This document shows, piece after piece, positions 15,800 to 24,977 of a stretch of 64,000 nt of DNA. Where the stretch lies: NCBI RefSeq assembly GCF_023487995.1, contig NZ_JAMFKN010000012.1, positions 1 through 64,000 on the forward strand, written 5' to 3'. Below the pieces are notes generated by a model. The model was given only the letters and a program-made list of their open reading frames with translations, searched no databases and was not told the DNA's origin. The position numbers were made by a program, and so were the translations under genes. How positions within the stretch are numbered: the stretch's first letter is position 1; the number at the start of each line of letters is the position of its first letter. This DNA comes from Thermohalobaculum sediminis (GTDB lineage Bacteria > Pseudomonadota > Alphaproteobacteria > Rhodobacterales > Rhodobacteraceae).

Positions 15800-15887
15800 T
15801 GGCGGAAGGGGTGGGATTCGAACCCACGGAACCTCTCGGTTCAACGGTTTTCAAGACCGCCGCAATCGACCGCTCTGCCACCCTTCC
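15800..15887 (-). tRNA. tRNA-Ser(UGA)
   Basis: The minus strand reads GGAAGGGTGGCAGAG at the 5' end and CCCCTTCCGCCA at the 3' end, so the acceptor stem closes and CCA is encoded. The anticodon loop CTTGAAA gives UGA. GGTTCGAATCC is the T arm, and the long variable arm (GAACCGAGAGGTTC) is the class II arm of serine tRNAs. The gene is intact. Confidence 0.97.
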
Positions 15888-16018
15888 ATACGTCGAGCGA
15901 CTTAACCTCTCCCCGCCGGGCCGGGCAAGAGGCTGCCAAGGCCGGCGGGATCCTTTCAAAGCGAGGGGGCGTTGGCTAGACTGGCGGCAAAACGGAGAGG
16001 CAGGCGGGAAAATCCGGA

Positions 16019-17620
16019 ATGGCGGTTCGGGCGTCGGACTCGGCGGGTGCGATGCGGCGGCTGATACCCGCCATCCTGTCGGCGGGGCTTGCGGGGTGCG
16101 TGCCGCCGCCGGATGCGCCCGGCGCCGGATCCGGCGCGGGCGGGGGACCACGACCCGCGCAGGCCGCACCCGCGTCAGATGCCGATCAGGCGATCGACAG
16201 CGCGCTTGCCGCGGCCGCCGAGCAATCTCGATCCGAGAGCGCACCCGCCAGCACCCCGCCCCCCCAAACGGCCGAGGCGAGCGCCGGAGGGCCCGCGCCC
16301 GACCTCTCCGCCGTGCCTGCCTTGCCGGAGGATGGCGACGCCATCGCCGCGATGGCGAGCGACGAAGGCCCGGACGCGGAGCTTGCTGCCACCGATAATC
16401 CTGATGGCCCCGTTCCGCCCAATCCGGACGCGGCCCGCCTCCCGGAGGAGCCGGCGGCCGTGGAGCCGGCGCAGGGGGGCGACCTCGCCGCCTTGACGGA
16501 GTCCCCGGCGACGCCCGGGACGCCCGAGCCCACCAAAGCCACCGCCGTGTCTCTGGGCGGGAGCGCCACGCCGGAGCAGCCGCCCGCCCTGCCCCAGGTC
16601 GATCCGGCGCTCTATGCAGGCACGTTCGACGGACGGCTCGACAGCCGCCTCGAACTCGCGCCGGACCAGTTCGCCGCCCAGTCCGAGGCGCGCTGGAACG
16701 GCGCGCGGACGCTCGCCGGCATCTGGGTCGCGCATTCGGCGGCGCCCCGGACGATGAGGGCGCGCATCTTCAACCTCTCGAACGGGCAGGCTGCGGACGG
16801 CGCGCTCTACAGCCGCGAGGGCATGTCCCCGGATGCGCCGCTCCAGGTCTCGTCCGAGGCGGCTCAGGCGCTGGAAATGCGGGTGAACCGCCCTGCCGAC
16901 CTCGTGATCGTGGCGCTGCGCCGGCCCGACCTGCCGGAAACGCAAGGCGAGCCCGTCCCGGTCGTGGCGCTCGAGATCGACGTCCCCGGCGACGACGTCG
17001 CGACGTCGGACACGCCGGAGGCAGCGGCACCGGGGCCGGATGCGGCGACCGGAAGCGACGCGGACGCGCAGGCAAGCCCCGAAGCCCGGCGCGAGCAGGC
17101 CGAGACCGGAACCGCGCAGCCGCCCGTGGGGGTCGACACCCCTGCCCCGCCTGCGCCCCCGCCGACCGATCCCGGCAGCGACGCCATGCCGGATGTCGCC
17201 ACGCCGGTCGCCGAGCCCCCAGCCGATACCAAACCCCAGGAATCCCCGGCAAATGATGCGCGCAGCGATGGCCCGGAGACCGACGTCCCCGCCGCGCCCG
17301 CATCCGACCGCGCCGGCGTGCGGGACGCGGCGTCGGTCGCGGCGGACGATGCCGGCCCGGCCTGGTCGGAGGACGGCGCTGATCCCGCGGCCGGGGGATT
17401 CATCCAGGTGGGCATCTTCGGCGTGCCCGAGAACAGCACCCGCCTGATCGCGCGGCTGGCGAACGCCGACATCCCCGCCGAGGGCATTCCGCTGCAGCGA
17501 CAGAACCGGGCGCTGACGCGGGTGCTCGCCGGCCCCTTTGGCAGCGAGGCCGAACGTGATAGGGCCCTGAGAATGATCGAGGACATGGGCATCCGCGACG
17601 CCCGCCTGGTGAGCGAATGA
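16019..17620 (+). CDS. SPOR-domain lipoprotein with a long disordered region
   Basis: The 533-residue product carries a lipobox (LSAGLAGC, Cys at 27 from the first ATG; an ATG at 16052 is an alternative start that still keeps the lipobox). Residues 30-190 and 310-440 are rich in Pro, Ala, Asp and Glu and probably unstructured. Between them lies a folded stretch (WNGARTLAGIWVAHSAAPRT and following). The last 75 residues form a SPOR repeat domain (GGFIQVGIFGVPENSTRLIA to the end), which binds denuded septal peptidoglycan. A PBP5-type carboxypeptidase gene follows after 53 bases, so a role in septal wall processing is likely. Confidence 0.85.
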   Translation: MAVRASDSAGAMRRLIPAILSAGLAGCVPPPDAPGAGSGAGGGPRPAQAAPASDADQAIDSALAAAAEQSRSESAPASTPPPQTAEASAGGPAPDLSAVPALPEDGDAIAAMASDEGPDAELAATDNPDGPVPPNPDAARLPEEPAAVEPAQGGDLAALTESPATPGTPEPTKATAVSLGGSATPEQPPALPQVDPALYAGTFDGRLDSRLELAPDQFAAQSEARWNGARTLAGIWVAHSAAPRTMRARIFNLSNGQAADGALYSREGMSPDAPLQVSSEAAQALEMRVNRPADLVIVALRRPDLPETQGEPVPVVALEIDVPGDDVATSDTPEAAAPGPDAATGSDADAQASPEARREQAETGTAQPPVGVDTPAPPAPPPTDPGSDAMPDVATPVAEPPADTKPQESPANDARSDGPETDVPAAPASDRAGVRDAASVAADDAGPAWSEDGADPAAGGFIQVGIFGVPENSTRLIARLANADIPAEGIPLQRQNRALTRVLAGPFGSEAERDRALRMIEDMGIRDARLVSE

Positions 17621-17673
17621 GACCCGGCGCGGCGGGCACCGCGGCGATGCGGGCAGGACGAGGAGAGCGGACG

Positions 17674-18837
17674 ATGAAACAGGCGATGACCGCGGCCCGG
17701 ATCTTCATGGCGGTGGCGGCGATGCTGGTCGGACTCGCGTCGGCGGCGCGGGCCGAGACCCAGACCACGCCCGCCCGCGCCGCGGTGCTGATCGACATGA
17801 CCTCGGGCGCCGTGCTGCTCGACAAGAACGCCGACGAGCCGCTGCCGCCGGCCTCAATGTCCAAGCTGATGACGCTCTACATGGTCTTCGAGGCGATCGA
17901 GGCGGGCCGGCTCTCGCCCGACGACTCGTTCCGCACCTCGGCGCATGCTGCCTCGTTCGGCGGCTCGAAGATGTTCATCCGCGAGGGCGAGGTCGTCCGC
18001 ATCGAGGACCTGCTGCGCGGCGTGATCGTGCAGTCGGGCAACGACGCCGCAGTCGCGCTGGCCGAGGCGCTGGCCGGGAGCGAGACCGCCTTCGCCGCGC
18101 TGATGAACAAGCGCGCGCCCGAACTCGGCCTCACCGCGTCGCATTTCGCGAACGCGACCGGCTGGCCCGACCCCGAGCACTACATGAGCGCGCATGACCT
18201 CGCGCTGCTGGGCATACGGATCATCGAGGACTTCCCGCAGTTCTACCCGATGTTCGCCGAGACCGAGTTCACCTGGGACGGCATCGCCCAGAAGAACCGC
18301 AACCCGCTGCTTGCCGCCGGCATCGGCGCCGACGGGCTCAAGACCGGCCATACCGAGGAGGCGGGCTATGGCCTCGTCGCCTCTGCCAAGCGGGGAGAGC
18401 GGCGGCTGATGCTGGTCGTGACCGGGCTCGAGAGCATGGCCCAGCGCCAGCGAGAGACCGAGCGACTGATGAACTGGGCCTTCCGCGCCTTCGACACGCG
18501 CACGCTGTTCGCCGCCGGCACGCCGGTGGCCGAGGCCGAGGTCTGGATCGGCCAGCGCAAGCGCGTCCCCCTCGCGCCCGCCCGCGATGTCGTGGTGACG
18601 GCGCCGCTCGGCGCGATCGAGGGCGCGCGCCTCACCGTCCATTACGACGGCCCGGTGCCCGCGCCGATCGAGGCGGGGACGCCGGTCGGCCGGATCGAGA
18701 TCGCCATCCCCGACATGCCCGTGCAGGCGGTGCCGCTGGTCGCCGCCGAAAGCGTGGCGCCCGGCGGCTTCCTGAGCCGCATCGAGGCGGCGGCGGCCCT
18801 GCTGATGCGCCGCGCCCTTGGCGCCGCGCAAGGCTGA
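17674..18837 (+). CDS. D-alanyl-D-alanine carboxypeptidase (PBP5/6 family)
   Basis: The start at ATG 17674 is chosen because AGGAG lies 8 bases upstream and the protein then begins with a clean signal peptide cleaved near ARA. The product (387 aa) shows the three penicillin-binding motifs: Ser61-Met-Ser-Lys64, Ser121-Gly-Asn123 and Lys223-Thr-Gly225. The C-terminal PBP5-like beta domain and an amphipathic end helix follow. The enzyme trims the terminal D-Ala of peptidoglycan stem peptides in the periplasm. It lies between the SPOR lipoprotein and tmk, in an order familiar from Rhodobacterales. Confidence 0.94.
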   Translation: MKQAMTAARIFMAVAAMLVGLASAARAETQTTPARAAVLIDMTSGAVLLDKNADEPLPPASMSKLMTLYMVFEAIEAGRLSPDDSFRTSAHAASFGGSKMFIREGEVVRIEDLLRGVIVQSGNDAAVALAEALAGSETAFAALMNKRAPELGLTASHFANATGWPDPEHYMSAHDLALLGIRIIEDFPQFYPMFAETEFTWDGIAQKNRNPLLAAGIGADGLKTGHTEEAGYGLVASAKRGERRLMLVVTGLESMAQRQRETERLMNWAFRAFDTRTLFAAGTPVAEAEVWIGQRKRVPLAPARDVVVTAPLGAIEGARLTVHYDGPVPAPIEAGTPVGRIEIAIPDMPVQAVPLVAAESVAPGGFLSRIEAAAALLMRRALGAAQG

Positions 18838-18844
18838 GGGGCGG

Positions 18845-19519
18845 ATGCGCGCCGGCACGGCCGATCGCGGCGGGCGCGGCCTGTTCGTCACCCTCGAGGG
18901 GATCGACGGCACGGGCAAGTCGACGCAGGCCCGCCTCCTCGCCGAGCGCCTGCGGGCTCTGGGGCGCGAGGTCGTCGTGACGCGCGAGCCCGGCGGCGCG
19001 CCGGGCGCCGAGGAAATCCGCCGCCTGCTGGTCGAGGGCGATCCCGCCCGGTGGTCGCCCGAGACCGAGATCCTGCTGTTCACCGCCGCCCGGCGCGACC
19101 ATGTCGAGCGCGTGATCCGCCCGGCGCTGGCGCGCGGGGCAATCGTCGTCTGCGACCGCTTCGCCGATTCGACCCGCGCCTACCAGGGCGTCGCCGGCGC
19201 GGCGGGGCGCGATCTGGTGGATCGGCTCCACGCGCTCGCAATCGGGATCGAGCCCGACCTCACGCTGGTGCTCGACCTTCCGCCGGACGCCGCCATCGCG
19301 CGGGCGGCAAGCCGGGCGGTCGGCGCCCCCGGCCCGCGGGAGGACCGTTTCGAACGCAAGGGCGCGGCCTTCCAGGCGCGCCTCGCCGCCGCCTTCCGCG
19401 AGATCGCCGCAGGTGCGCCCGAACGCTGCCGCGTGATCGGCGCGGACGCAGCACCCGACGAGGTCGCCGCGCGGATATGGGCCGAGGTTGCGCCGCTTGC
19501 CGGGGCGCCCGCGCCATGA
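18845..19519 (+). CDS. tmk: Thymidylate kinase
   Basis: The 224-residue protein has the P-loop GIDGTGKST (19-27), the DR-type nucleoside-binding motif VVCDRFADSTRAYQG and a LID region with PGPREDRFE. It phosphorylates dTMP to dTDP with ATP. ATG 18845 lies 8 bases after the carboxypeptidase stop with GAGGGGCG before it. The stop overlaps the holB start (ATGA), as is common because Tmk and HolB are often coupled. Confidence 0.96.
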   Translation: MRAGTADRGGRGLFVTLEGIDGTGKSTQARLLAERLRALGREVVVTREPGGAPGAEEIRRLLVEGDPARWSPETEILLFTAARRDHVERVIRPALARGAIVVCDRFADSTRAYQGVAGAAGRDLVDRLHALAIGIEPDLTLVLDLPPDAAIARAASRAVGAPGPREDRFERKGAAFQARLAAAFREIAAGAPERCRVIGADAAPDEVAARIWAEVAPLAGAPAP

Positions 19520-20664
19520 CCGACACGCCGCCCGAGCCAGACCGGGTCGCGGGATACCCGCATCCGCGCGAGAGTCCCCGGCTGGTCGGACAGGCCCCCG
19601 CCGAGCGGAGCTTCCTCGAGGCCTGGCGCGCCGGGCGGCTGCATCACGCCTGGCTGCTGCGCGGCCCGCGCGGGGTGGGCAAGGCGACGCTCGCCTACCG
19701 CATCGCCCGCGCGCTGATCGCGGCCCCCGCCGACGAACCCGCAGGCGGGCTGTTCGGCGACGCCACGGCAGGTGGCGCGGCGGTCCCCGAAACGCTCGAC
19801 ATCCCGGACGGATGCCCGGTGATGACGCGCATCCGGGCGGGTGCCGAGCCGCGCCTTGCCGTGCTTCGCCGCGGCCTCAACGACCGGGGGCGGCCGAACA
19901 CAGTCATCCGCGTGGACGAGGTGCGCGACCTGCGCCGCTTCCTCGGGCTCAGCGCGGCCGATGGCGGCTGGCGCGCGGTGATCGTGGACGCCGCCGACGA
20001 GATGAACGTGCAGGCGCAGAACGCGATCCTGAAGATGCTCGAGGAGCCCCCTGCCCGCACTGCCTTCCTCATGGTCTCGCATTCGCCAGCCGCGCTCTTG
20101 CCCACGATCCGCTCGCGCTGCCGCACGCTCGACCTTGGGCCGCTCGCGCCGTCCGACCTCGCACTGGCGCTCGCGGCCGCGGGCGCTCCGGTCGACGAGG
20201 CCGAGCATGGGGCGCTTGCCGCGCTCGCCGGCGGCTCGGTCGGCGCGGCGCTGCGGCTGATCGAGGGTGAGGGGCTCGATCTCTGCCAGCGCCTCGTTGC
20301 CAGCCTCGCGGGGGGCTCCGGGGTCGACCGGGCCGCCATGATCGCGCTGGCCGAGACGCTGGGCGCACGGGGCGCCGAGGCGCGCTACGCGCTCGCGCTC
20401 GACCTGATCCTGATCGTCGCCGGACGGCTCGCGCGCCACGCGGCCGGCCTGCCGATCGACATCGAGGTGGCGCGGGGCGAGGCCGCGCTCGCCGCCCGCG
20501 TCGCGCAGCATCCCGCGCAGGCGGCCCTCTGGGCCGATGCGGCCAGCCGCATCGCCGCAAACGCCGCGCATGCCCGCGCGGTCAATCTTGACCCCGCCCA
20601 GACCATCATGGATACCTTGCTCGACCTCGACGAGACCCTGGCCCGCGCCCGCGCGGCCGCGTGA
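19516..20664 (+). CDS. holB: DNA polymerase III subunit delta'
   Basis: The 382-residue protein is the clamp-loader delta' subunit: a P-loop-like GPRGVGKAT (50-58), VDAADEMNVQAQNAILKMLE (Walker B equivalent) and the SRC motif in LLPTIRSRCRTLD. It helps to open and load the beta clamp. The residues after the Walker A lysine are Ala-Thr, as in many alphaproteobacterial delta' proteins. The gene is coupled to tmk by a 4-base overlap and its stop overlaps a GTG that may start the TatD gene. Confidence 0.95.
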   Translation: MTDTPPEPDRVAGYPHPRESPRLVGQAPAERSFLEAWRAGRLHHAWLLRGPRGVGKATLAYRIARALIAAPADEPAGGLFGDATAGGAAVPETLDIPDGCPVMTRIRAGAEPRLAVLRRGLNDRGRPNTVIRVDEVRDLRRFLGLSAADGGWRAVIVDAADEMNVQAQNAILKMLEEPPARTAFLMVSHSPAALLPTIRSRCRTLDLGPLAPSDLALALAAAGAPVDEAEHGALAALAGGSVGAALRLIEGEGLDLCQRLVASLAGGSGVDRAAMIALAETLGARGAEARYALALDLILIVAGRLARHAAGLPIDIEVARGEAALAARVAQHPAQAALWADAASRIAANAAHARAVNLDPAQTIMDTLLDLDETLARARAAA

Positions 20665-20702
20665 CACCGCCTGAAACCCCGCCTGAGGAGCCCGCGAGCC
20701 CG

Positions 20703-21512
20703 ATGTCAGCGCCCCGGCTGGTCGACAGCCATTGCCATCTCGACTTCCCCGACTTCGCCGAGGAACTGCCCGCCGTCGTGGCGCGCGCGGCGGCCGCGGG
20801 CGTCACCCGCATGGTGACGATCTGCACGCGGCTCCGCCACGAGCCCAAGGTGCGCGCCATCGCCGAGGCGTTCGATGGCGTGTTCTATGCCGCCGGCACC
20901 CACCCGATGAACGCCGCCGCCGAGCCCCTGGCGAGCGTCGAGCAGCTCGTCGCCCTCGCCCGCCACCCGAAATTCGTCGGCATCGGCGAGACCGGCCTCG
21001 ACTACCACTACACCGCCGAGAGCGCGGCCGCGCAGCAGGAAAGCCTGCGCATCCACATCGAGGCCGCGCGCCGGACCGGCCTGCCGCTGATCATCCATGC
21101 CCGCGACGCCGACGAGGACATGGCCCGCATCCTGTCCGACGAGCACCGGGCGGGCGCCTATGCCTGCGTCATGCACTGCTTCTCGTCGGGCGAGGCGCTT
21201 GCCCGCGCCGCGCTCGATCTGGGCTTCTACCTCTCCGTCTCGGGCATCGCGGCCTTCCCCAAGTCCGGCACGCTGCGCGAGATCTTCGCCGCCGCGCCCC
21301 TCGACCGCCTGCTGGTCGAGACCGACGCCCCCTATCTCGCGCCCCCGCCGCACCGCGGCAAGCGCAACGAGCCCGCTTATGTCGCGCACACCGCCGCCGC
21401 GATGGCAGCCCACCTGGGGTTGGACGCGGCCGGGTTCGCCGCGCGGACGACGGCGAATTTCGACCGGCTGTTCGCCAAGGCCGCCCGCTCGGGCGAAGAG
21501 GCTGCCGCCTGA
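20703..21512 (+). CDS. TatD-family metal-dependent hydrolase (nuclease)
   Basis: The protein shows the TatD signature: DSHCHLDF near the start (metal ligands His10 and His12 from ATG 20703), GETGLDYHY, PLIIHARDADEDM, MHCFSSG and VETDAPYLAPPPHRG. TatD enzymes are Mg-dependent 3'-5' exonucleases. A GTG at 20661 overlapping the holB stop gives a 14-residue longer alternative; I prefer ATG 20703 because GAGGAG lies upstream of it and the family begins close to the metal motif. The stop overlaps the next start. Confidence 0.93.
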   Translation: MSAPRLVDSHCHLDFPDFAEELPAVVARAAAAGVTRMVTICTRLRHEPKVRAIAEAFDGVFYAAGTHPMNAAAEPLASVEQLVALARHPKFVGIGETGLDYHYTAESAAAQQESLRIHIEAARRTGLPLIIHARDADEDMARILSDEHRAGAYACVMHCFSSGEALARAALDLGFYLSVSGIAAFPKSGTLREIFAAAPLDRLLVETDAPYLAPPPHRGKRNEPAYVAHTAAAMAAHLGLDAAGFAARTTANFDRLFAKAARSGEEAAA

Positions 21513-22327
21513 TGGGTGCGACGCTCCGCTTCACCATTCTCGGCTGCGGCTCGTCGGGGGGCGTTCCGCGCATCGGCCCCGCCGGGCCGAACTGGGGCGC
21601 CTGCGACCCCGAGAACCCGCGCAACCGCCGGCGGCGCTGCGCGCTGCTCGTGCAGCGGGTGGACGCGGAGGGCGCCACCTCGGTGCTGATCGACGCGGGG
21701 CCCGACATCGCCGAGCAGCTGGCGCGCGCCGGCGCCGGGCTCCTCGACGCCGTCGTGTTCACCCACGACCACGCCGACCACTGCCACGGCATCGACGATC
21801 TGCGCATGGTGGTGTTCAACCGCCGCTCGCGGCTGCCCGCCTGGATGGACGCCCGGACCGAGGCGATGATCCGCGCGCGCTTTGCCTATGTGTTCGAGAC
21901 GCCGTCCGGCTCGAACTACCCGCCGATCCTTGACCTCTGCCGCATCGAGGGGCCCGTCACCATCGCCGGTGCGGGGGGCGCGCTGACGCTCGAGCCCTTC
22001 CTGGTGCCGCATGGCGAGATCGAGGCGCTGGGCTTCCGGGTCGGGCCGCTGGCCTACACCCCCGACATCTCGGCCATGTCGGACGCCGCCTGGGAGGCCC
22101 TGCGCGGCATCGACACCTGGATCACCGACGCGCTGCGCTACACGCCGCATGTCAGCCACGCCAATGTCGAGACCGCGCTCGCATGGATCGAGCAGGCAGC
22201 GCCCCGCCGCGCCATCCTGACCAACATGCATGTCGATCTCGACTACGAGACCCTGAACGCCCAGACGCCCGCCAACGTGACGCCGGCCCATGACGGGCTG
22301 GTGCTGGAATTCCCCGCCACCGGCTGA
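21512..22327 (+). CDS. PhnP-like metallo-beta-lactamase-fold hydrolase
   Basis: The 271-residue protein begins with the strand FTILGCGSSGGVPRIG typical of the PhnP / phosphoribosyl cyclic phosphate phosphodiesterase branch, followed by the metal motif THDHADHCHGIDDLR and later metal residues in LVPHGE and NMHVDLDYE. PhnP proper acts in phosphonate degradation, but this paralogue sits after tatD in many alphaproteobacteria without phn genes, so the substrate is open. It overlaps tatD by the ATGA junction and closes the operon. Confidence 0.92.
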   Translation: MGATLRFTILGCGSSGGVPRIGPAGPNWGACDPENPRNRRRRCALLVQRVDAEGATSVLIDAGPDIAEQLARAGAGLLDAVVFTHDHADHCHGIDDLRMVVFNRRSRLPAWMDARTEAMIRARFAYVFETPSGSNYPPILDLCRIEGPVTIAGAGGALTLEPFLVPHGEIEALGFRVGPLAYTPDISAMSDAAWEALRGIDTWITDALRYTPHVSHANVETALAWIEQAAPRRAILTNMHVDLDYETLNAQTPANVTPAHDGLVLEFPATG

Positions 22328-22462
22328 GCGCCGGGGCGGGGCACGACGACACCCACACGCCCCCGCCCATGGCCGCAGGTCATGGGCGCCTTCCCGGGGT
22401 CGCGGCGGGGCGGCGCCATAGGCCCTGCCCGGCCGGGGCCTCACCCTCGAGAGGCATGGCCC

Positions 22463-23416
22463 ATGCACGCGCTCCTCAGCCTCTTCCTGATCGTGCTGCC
22501 GGTCTTCCTGGTGGTGGGCGCGGGATATGCTGCTGTGCGCTCGAAGATCTTTCCCGATGCCGGCATCGACGCACTGGTGCGCTTCGCCACCGGCATCGCC
22601 GTGCCGGTGCTGCTGTTCCGCGCGATCTATCGGCTCGATCTGGGCGCGGTGCTGGTGCTCGCGCATCTCGCCTCGTTCTACATCGGCTCGCTTGCGGCCT
22701 TCGTCTGCGGGATCGTGCTGTCGCGGCGCATCTGGGGGCGGCGGCCGGGCGAGTCGGTCGCGGTCGGCTTCTCGGCCTTCTTCTCGAACACGGTCCTTCT
22801 GGGCGTTCCGGTGATGACGCGCGCCTATGGCGAGGAGGCGCTGGCGCCCGCCTTCGCGATCATCGCCTTTCATGCACCCTTCGGCTATCTCGTCGGCATC
22901 CTCACGATGGAGTTCTCGCGCCGCGACGGCGCGCCGGTCAGCCTGGCGCTGCGCCGCACCGCGCGCGCGATGTTCCATAACGAGCTCACGCTCGGGATCG
23001 CGCTCGGCTTCGTGCTCAACCTCACCGGGGTGCCGTTGCCCGAGCCCGTGACCGCCACCATCAACATGATCGCCGCCGCCGCCCTGCCGGTCGCGCTGTT
23101 CGCGCTGGGCGGCGTGCTCACGCGCTACCGCCTGCGGGCCGAGCTGGGCGAGGCGGGCATGACGGCGGCGCTGAGCCTCATGCTGCACCCCTTCATCGCC
23201 TTTGTGCTCAGCCGCCATGTGTTCGGCCTGCCGGACGAGTTCGTGCGCGCCGCGGTGGTGATCGCCGCCATGCCAACGGGGGTCAACGGCTATGTCTTCG
23301 CCGCGATGTACGACCGCGCGGTGGGCACTGCCGCCTCGACCGTGCTGCTCGGCACCGCGGCCAGCATCGTCACCATCACGCTGTGGCTGGCGATCCTGGG
23401 CGGTGGGGCGCTCTGA
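22463..23416 (+). CDS. AEC-family (auxin efflux carrier-like) transporter
   Basis: The 317-residue membrane protein starts at ATG 22463, with GAGAGG 8 bases upstream. It has about ten hydrophobic segments and the two-repeat layout of AEC carriers, including FFSNTVLLGVPVMTRAYG in the first half and AAMPTGVNGYVFAAMYDRAV in the second, which are the conserved broken helices. Bacterial members export or import small carboxylic or amino acids. It follows the PhnP-like gene by 135 bp and is probably transcribed separately. Confidence 0.9.
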   Translation: MHALLSLFLIVLPVFLVVGAGYAAVRSKIFPDAGIDALVRFATGIAVPVLLFRAIYRLDLGAVLVLAHLASFYIGSLAAFVCGIVLSRRIWGRRPGESVAVGFSAFFSNTVLLGVPVMTRAYGEEALAPAFAIIAFHAPFGYLVGILTMEFSRRDGAPVSLALRRTARAMFHNELTLGIALGFVLNLTGVPLPEPVTATINMIAAAALPVALFALGGVLTRYRLRAELGEAGMTAALSLMLHPFIAFVLSRHVFGLPDEFVRAAVVIAAMPTGVNGYVFAAMYDRAVGTAASTVLLGTAASIVTITLWLAILGGGAL

Positions 23417-23420
23417 AGCC

Positions 23421-24977
23421 TCAACGCTCGGTGAACTTGAACTCGATTCGGCGGTTGCGGGCCAGCGCCTCGGGGCTGTCGCCTTCCGCGATCGGCTGGA
23501 ATTCGCCGAAGCCGGTGGCGGCCAGCCGCTCGGGCGGCACGCCCTCCTGCTCGACCAGGTAGCGCACGACCGACAGCGCCCGGGCCTGGCTCAGTTCCCA
23601 GTTGCCGAACGACCCGCGCCCGCGGATCGGCGTCGCGTCCGTGTGCCCGTCCACCCGCAGGATCCAGTCGAGCCCCTCGGGGATGTTCTGCGACACCTCG
23701 CGCAGCACCTGCCCCAGCTTGGCAAGCTCGGCAATCCCCGCCGGGTTGAGTTCCGACGAGCCGACGTCGAACAGCACCTCGGACTGGAACACGAAGCGGT
23801 CGCCGACGATGCGGATGTCGCCGCGCCCACCAAGGACCTCGCGCATCCGCCCGAAGAACTCTGAACGGAAGCGCGACAGCTCGGACACCTTCTGCGCCAG
23901 CGCCGCGTTCAGCCGCTGGCCCAGCTCGGCGATCTGCACCTTCTGGCTCCGGTCGCGATCGGCGGCGTCGTCCAGCAGCGCCTGCAACGAGCCGAGCTGA
24001 TCGCGCAGCGCGCGGACCTGCTGGTTCAGGAGTTCAGCCTTGCGCGCCTCCTCGACCGAGCGGGCTTCCGCCTGCGCCAGTTCGCTCTCGGCGATGCGGC
24101 GCAGCGCCTCGGCCTGGCTTAGCGCGCTCGCGGTCTCGCCGGTCTCGGCCTCCAGCTTGCGCTTCGCGGCCTCGGCGGCGGCGAGCAGCGTCAGCGTCTC
24201 CTCCGCCTCCTTGCGCGCGGATTCGAGCGCCAGCGTCATCGCGTCGAGCTCGGCCTCGGAGTTCTCGAGCCTGCGCCGCAGCGCCTCGGCGGCGGCGGCT
24301 TCCACGAGGCGCGCCTGCTCCTCGGCGCTCAGCTGCGCGCGGACCTCGGCCTCGGCCGCGCGCAGCCGCTCGATCTCGTCGGCGCGCAGGGCGCCCTGCT
24401 GCTCGGCCTCGGCCTTGCCGCGCTCGAGATCGGCGATCAGCGCCTCCATCGCCTCGCGCCGGGCCGCGGCCAGCCGCGCGGCCTCGGCCTGTGCGTCGAT
24501 CTCGCCCCGCGCGGCGGCAAGCGCGGCGGCAAGCGCGTCGCGAGCGTCCACCGTCTGCGACAGCTCGCCGGACAGCTCCGCCGCCTTCGCCTCGGCCGCC
24601 ATCCGCGCCTCGGTCATCGCGGCCAGCGCCGCGGTCAGCCGGTCGGCCTCGGTCCGCGACTCCGTCAGCGTCGAGCGCAGCTCGCCCGCCTCGGCCTCGG
24701 CCGCCGCCCTTCCTGCGCGTTCCAGCGAGAGCACGTCCGCCAGCGCCGCAAGCTGGGAGGAGAGGCTGTCGATCTCGCTCTCCTGCTGCGCGATCTCGTC
24801 CTCCTGCGTGCGGATCGTCTCGGTCTGTCCGGTGACGGTCTCGCGCAGGCTGAACTGCACGATCATGAAGATCGACAGCACAAACATCAGGATCAGCAGG
24901 AGCGCGGTCATCGCGTCCACGAATCCGGGCCAGATCGTGGCCTCGAAGCGCGCTCCCGAGCGGCGGGTCAGGGCCAT
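23421..24977 (-). CDS. MotB/OmpA-like peptidoglycan-binding stator protein with a long coiled coil
   Basis: The 518-residue protein has one N-terminal membrane helix (residues 15-42) carrying Asp21 in WPGFVDAMTALLLILMF, the position of the proton-binding Asp of MotB and ExbD. A coiled coil of roughly 310 residues, rich in Ala, Glu and Arg, follows (about 55-365), then an OmpA-type peptidoglycan-binding domain (about 390-518, LFDVGSSELNPAGIAELAKL and RVDGHTDATPI). It overlaps the MotA/TolQ-like gene upstream by ATGA, so the two form a proton-driven stator-like complex spanning the inner membrane and reaching the wall. The biological role of this non-flagellar pair is not established. Confidence 0.9.
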   Translation of the reverse strand: MALTRRSGARFEATIWPGFVDAMTALLLILMFVLSIFMIVQFSLRETVTGQTETIRTQEDEIAQQESEIDSLSSQLAALADVLSLERAGRAAAEAEAGELRSTLTESRTEADRLTAALAAMTEARMAAEAKAAELSGELSQTVDARDALAAALAAARGEIDAQAEAARLAAARREAMEALIADLERGKAEAEQQGALRADEIERLRAAEAEVRAQLSAEEQARLVEAAAAEALRRRLENSEAELDAMTLALESARKEAEETLTLLAAAEAAKRKLEAETGETASALSQAEALRRIAESELAQAEARSVEEARKAELLNQQVRALRDQLGSLQALLDDAADRDRSQKVQIAELGQRLNAALAQKVSELSRFRSEFFGRMREVLGGRGDIRIVGDRFVFQSEVLFDVGSSELNPAGIAELAKLGQVLREVSQNIPEGLDWILRVDGHTDATPIRGRGSFGNWELSQARALSVVRYLVEQEGVPPERLAATGFGEFQPIAEGDSPEALARNRRIEFKFTER

